A stretch of 5,913 nt of DNA from positions 1-5,913 of the forward strand of contig WRNQ01000107.1 of the NCBI GenBank assembly GCA_009776565.1, given 5' to 3'. Each line of letters begins with the position of its first letter. Position 1 is the first letter of the stretch. The notes below the pieces were generated by a model that saw only the letters and a list, made by a program, of their open reading frames with translations, was not told where the DNA came from and did not search any database. The translations under genes were made by a program, and so were the position numbers. This stretch comes from Synergistaceae bacterium. GTDB taxonomy: Bacteria; Synergistota; Synergistia; Synergistales; Aminobacteriaceae. Shown piece after piece: positions 5,099 through 5,913 of the stretch.

Positions 5099-5913
5099 TT
5101 GTTAAAAGAGAACGAAATTAAGAAACTAATGTTAGAGTTGGTGAAGATAGACAGTGTTACCGCGTCCCCTGACGGAGAAAAAAGGGCGGGGCTGTTTATT
5201 TATGAATGGCTTTCAAAGCTTGATTATTTTGTGAAGTATCCTGAAAAATTAAGCAGAACAGACATCAAGGGGAAGAATTATTTTGCAGTCAGCGCCATTG
5301 TTCACGCGGCAAAACCAACGAATCGTACGGTTATCCTGACCGGTCATTTCGATGTGGTCGATGCGGAGGACTGCGGAGCAATCAAAGAATGGGCTTATGA
5401 CCCCGAAGAATATACAAAACGCATAGCTGATATTAAGATAAACGACGAAGCTCGCAACGATCTTGAAAGCGGCCGTTACCTGTTTGGGCGCGGAGTGGCG
5501 GATATGAAGCTCGGATTAGCAATTGAAATGAACCTGCTAAAACAGTTTTCGGAGGACACAGGTTTGTATGACGCTAACATAATGTTCCTGGCGGTTCCCG
5601 ATGAGGAAGGGGATTCTTATGGGATGCGCGCTGCAGTGGAACCATTATGCCGCATGCAGGAGAAAGGGTGCGAGTTCGTGGTTTACCTGAATACCGAACC
5701 TTCTTTTGTGGACGGGGAGCATAAGAACTCTCCGGCTATCTATAACGGAACGATAGGGAAGATGATGCCTTTTTACATGTGTGTTGGTAAGGAAACTCAT
5801 GTGGGGAAATATTCCGAAGGGTTAAACTCGCTTTTAATAGCTTCTTACCTGAACATAATATCCGAAGGCAGAGACAAGAGGACAGCGTGCCTTTATATGC
5901 GCGACCAAAGGCG
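5099..5913 (+). CDS. rocB: RocB-like M20-family metallohydrolase, 3'-truncated by window end
   Basis: The reading frame is open from TTG 5099 to the window edge, giving 271 residues, roughly half of the about 550 usual for RocB, so the gene continues beyond the window. The protein has the M20 dinuclear-metal peptidase layout. TGHFDVVD holds metal ligand His83 and Asp85; GRGVADMKLG has the bridging Asp135; VPDEEGDS carries the general base Glu169 and ligand Glu170; LNTEPS provides Glu200. The inserted dimerisation domain begins near 215, with GKETHVG and its His234. The DPEEYTKR segment (101-108) and NGTIGKMMPFYMCVGKETHVG-like stretch match RocB rather than generic PepT or DapE as I remember these families. 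In Bacillus subtilis rocB sits in the arginine-utilisation operon, but its reaction is not firmly established; amide-bond hydrolysis of an amino-acid derivative is the family expectation. It follows nifU by 28 nt. Confidence 0.88.
   Translation, partial: MLKENEIKKLMLELVKIDSVTASPDGEKRAGLFIYEWLSKLDYFVKYPEKLSRTDIKGKNYFAVSAIVHAAKPTNRTVILTGHFDVVDAEDCGAIKEWAYDPEEYTKRIADIKINDEARNDLESGRYLFGRGVADMKLGLAIEMNLLKQFSEDTGLYDANIMFLAVPDEEGDSYGMRAAVEPLCRMQEKGCEFVVYLNTEPSFVDGEHKNSPAIYNGTIGKMMPFYMCVGKETHVGKYSEGLNSLLIASYLNIISEGRDKRTACLYMRDQR

Overview
The window looks like chromosomal DNA of an anaerobic, Clostridia-like bacterium (Bacillota). The best evidence is the compact NifS plus short (IscU-type) NifU pair in the form typical of clostridia, followed by a RocB-like M20 hydrolase. 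Base composition is moderate (I estimate mid-40s % GC by eye), AGA/AGG arginine codons are used freely, and two of the five genes start with TTG. The phylum call is moderate confidence; other anaerobes such as Synergistota cannot be excluded. I see no mobile element, CRISPR array, tRNA or rRNA.

Layout, all genes on the + strand. Positions 4-80 are an 11-unit heptanucleotide tandem array. Positions 107-1372 encode a B12-binding-type radical SAM protein of unknown function. Positions 1373-1553 are a 181-nt intergenic region with small dyads, candidate promoters, and a hairpin that covers the Shine-Dalgarno of the next gene. Then come htpG (1554-3425, HSP90 chaperone), nifS (3447-4634, cysteine desulfurase), nifU (4663-5070, Fe-S scaffold) and the 5' half of a rocB-like metallohydrolase (5099 to the window end). 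The last four are separated by only 21-28 nt, each has its own Shine-Dalgarno, and no terminator is visible between them, so they probably form one transcript.

Functionally, NifS takes sulfur from cysteine and NifU assembles the nascent Fe-S cluster. HtpG is a general ATP-dependent chaperone. The radical SAM enzyme upstream is a plausible client of the Fe-S machinery because it needs a [4Fe-4S] cluster. The usual partners IscR, HscA/HscB and MnmA are not in the window; an HSP90 gene sits where a regulator gene would often be. All families here are known. The points most worth a second look are non-coding: a possible RNA thermometer before htpG, a strong hairpin with an alternative partner inside the first 34 codons of the radical SAM gene, and the heptamer array.
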